Shown: piece by piece, positions 6,019 through 6,779 of the stretch | Layout of the letters: each line of letters starts with the position of its first letter | Position numbering within the stretch: position 1 is the first letter of the stretch | Origin: Gammaproteobacteria bacterium | GTDB taxonomy: Bacteria > Pseudomonadota > Gammaproteobacteria > Burkholderiales > Thiobacillaceae | Reading direction: 5' to 3' | Length of the DNA: 6,779 bases | Assembly: GCA_018820745.1 (NCBI GenBank) | Contig: JAHJNP010000265.1 | Span: forward strand, 1-6,779 | Position numbers and translations under genes: made by a program | Notes under the pieces: model-generated | Database searches by the model: none | Seen by the model: the letters and a program-made list of their open reading frames with translations, nothing else | Told to the model about the DNA's origin: nothing

Positions 6019-6046
6019 CTTGAAACCCTGCCATTCGCCCCCAGCT
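6019..6046 (+). promoter_or_regulatory. Sigma-32 (RpoH) type heat-shock promoter for grpE
   Basis: CTTGAAA (6019-6025), a 13-base spacer and CCCCAGCT (6039-6046). This compares closely with the known RpoH consensus CTTGAAA-N12/13-CCCCATnT. The predicted start near 6051-6054 leaves a leader of about 20 bases to the grpE ATG. No CIRCE inverted repeat (TTAGCACTC-N9-GAGTGCTAA) is present nearby, so activation by RpoH rather than HrcA repression is indicated for this promoter. Confidence 0.8.
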
Positions 6047-6063
6047 TTTCGCGAGAACCAATT

Positions 6064-6068
6064 GGGAG
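6064..6068 (+). promoter_or_regulatory. Ribosome-binding site that fixes the grpE start
   Basis: GGGAG five bases before the ATG at 6074 supports this start over an in-frame TTG at 6020, which lies inside the heat-shock -35 element and so upstream of the predicted transcript start. A second good site (GAAGGA, 6124-6129) precedes an in-frame ATG at 6134. Confidence 0.65.
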
Positions 6069-6073
6069 AACAC

Positions 6074-6598
6074 ATGCAGGACGACATCAAAACCGGCACC
6101 AACACGGCCAAAACCCACCCCGAGAAGGAAATCATGCCCAGTCTCGAAGAGCTGCTGAAAGCGGCCGAGCTGCAGGCGGCCGAGCATCACGATGCCTGGC
6201 TGCGCGCCAAGGCGGAAACCGAGAACATGCGCCGCCGCGCGGCGGAAGACGTCGACAAGGCGCGCAAGTTCGCGGTGGAAAACTTCGCCAGCGAACTGCT
6301 GGCGGTGAAGGACAGCCTGGAAGCGGCGCTGGCAGCCGAGTCGCCGAGCGTGGAAAACATGAAGGACGGCGTCGAGCTGACGCTCAAGCAGCTGGCGGCG
6401 GCCTTCGGCAAATTCAACCTCGTCGACATCGACCCGCTGGGCGAGAAGTTCGACCCGCACCAGCATCAGGCCATCCAGGTGGTCGAGTCCGACCAGCCGG
6501 CCAACACGGTGGTGACGGTGCTGCAAAAAGGCTACCGCCTCAACGAGCGCACGCTGCGGCCGGCGCTGGTGATGGTTGCCAAGGGCAAGGACGCTTGA
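6074..6598 (+). CDS. grpE: Nucleotide exchange factor GrpE
   Basis: 174-residue cytosolic co-chaperone that works as a dimer to release ADP from DnaK. An unstructured head (1-20) leads into the long dimerisation helix (about 22-80) with the conserved ETENMRRRA (48-56) and [22 protein letters not shown] (62-83). A four-helix-bundle segment (about 90-115) follows, then the beta-rich head that contacts DnaK, seen as FDPHQHQAI (126-134) and [24 protein letters not shown] (146-169). The length is normal for the family. The ATG at 6074 is chosen from the GGGAG site and from its position after the heat-shock promoter; a second start at codon 21 is possible and would keep the whole dimerisation helix. 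dnaK follows after 58 bases. hrcA, often upstream of grpE, is absent here; tRNA-Ser lies divergently instead. Confidence 0.97.
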   Translation: MQDDIKTGTNTAKTHPEKEIMPSLEELLKAAELQAAEHHDAWLRAKAETENMRRRAAEDVDKARKFAVENFASELLAVKDSLEAALAAESPSVENMKDGVELTLKQLAAAFGKFNLVDIDPLGEKFDPHQHQAIQVVESDQPANTVVTVLQKGYRLNERTLRPALVMVAKGKDA

Positions 6599-6621
6599 AA
6601 TAGTGCCAACCTCCCCAATAT
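6594..6621 (+). promoter_or_regulatory. Second sigma-32 type promoter, for dnaK, overlapping the grpE stop
   Basis: CTTGAAA (6594-6600), a 12-base spacer and CCCCAATAT (6613-6621) match the RpoH consensus and its usual spacing. The TGA stop of grpE (6596-6598) is part of the -35 element. The predicted start near 6627 gives a leader of about 30 bases to dnaK. This would allow dnaK to be induced independently of, and above, grpE. Confidence 0.75.
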
Positions 6622-6644
6622 TTCAATCAATTCAATCTTTTTAG

Positions 6645-6779
<135 letters not shown>

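Overview
The window reads as an ordinary chromosomal segment of a GC-rich proteobacterium, most likely a betaproteobacterium (Nitrosomonadales/Thiobacillus-like). The evidence is the gene order yciB-yciI-bolA-parvulin, a longer-than-E. coli YciB, strong grpE/dnaK similarity and uniformly GC-rich codon use. The species cannot be fixed from sequence alone. I see no transposase, integrase, phage gene, CRISPR array or plasmid function.

Layout. The left edge holds the 5' part of a minus-strand PHP-domain phosphatase (YciV/RNase AM type), divergent from a tight plus-strand operon. That operon is yciB (membrane/septation), yciI, bolA and a secreted parvulin-type prolyl isomerase; the first three genes overlap by 1 and 4 bases, and the isomerase follows after 11 bases. 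After an AT-rich spacer with a strong hairpin comes hfq, a somewhat divergent Hfq. Convergent with hfq is a minus-strand glycoconjugate cluster, read right to left: tRNA-Ser(GGA), a DPM1/ArnC-like GT2 glycosyltransferase, a VTT/TVP38-family membrane protein and a GT39/ArnT-like integral-membrane glycosyltransferase. Divergent from the tRNA at the right edge is the heat-shock operon grpE-dnaK (dnaK cut by the window end).

How the genes fit together. GT2 enzymes of this type load a sugar on undecaprenyl phosphate in the cytoplasm, and GT39 enzymes transfer it at the periplasmic face. The VTT-family protein between them is a reasonable candidate for moving the lipid carrier across the membrane, but that is inference. 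grpE and dnaK each have a well-matched sigma-32-type promoter, and the one for dnaK uses the grpE stop codon as part of its -35 element. The tRNA has a good housekeeping promoter and no visible terminator before the GT2 gene, so the glycosyltransferase cluster may be transcribed as a tRNA-headed operon. The best intrinsic terminator I can see for that minus-strand cluster lies beyond hfq, which would give an antisense 3' tail covering hfq.

I found no clearly new biological system. The points most worth checking are the GT2-VTT-GT39 cassette, the divergent and oddly placed hfq, the paired sigma-32 promoters and the antisense terminator arrangement.
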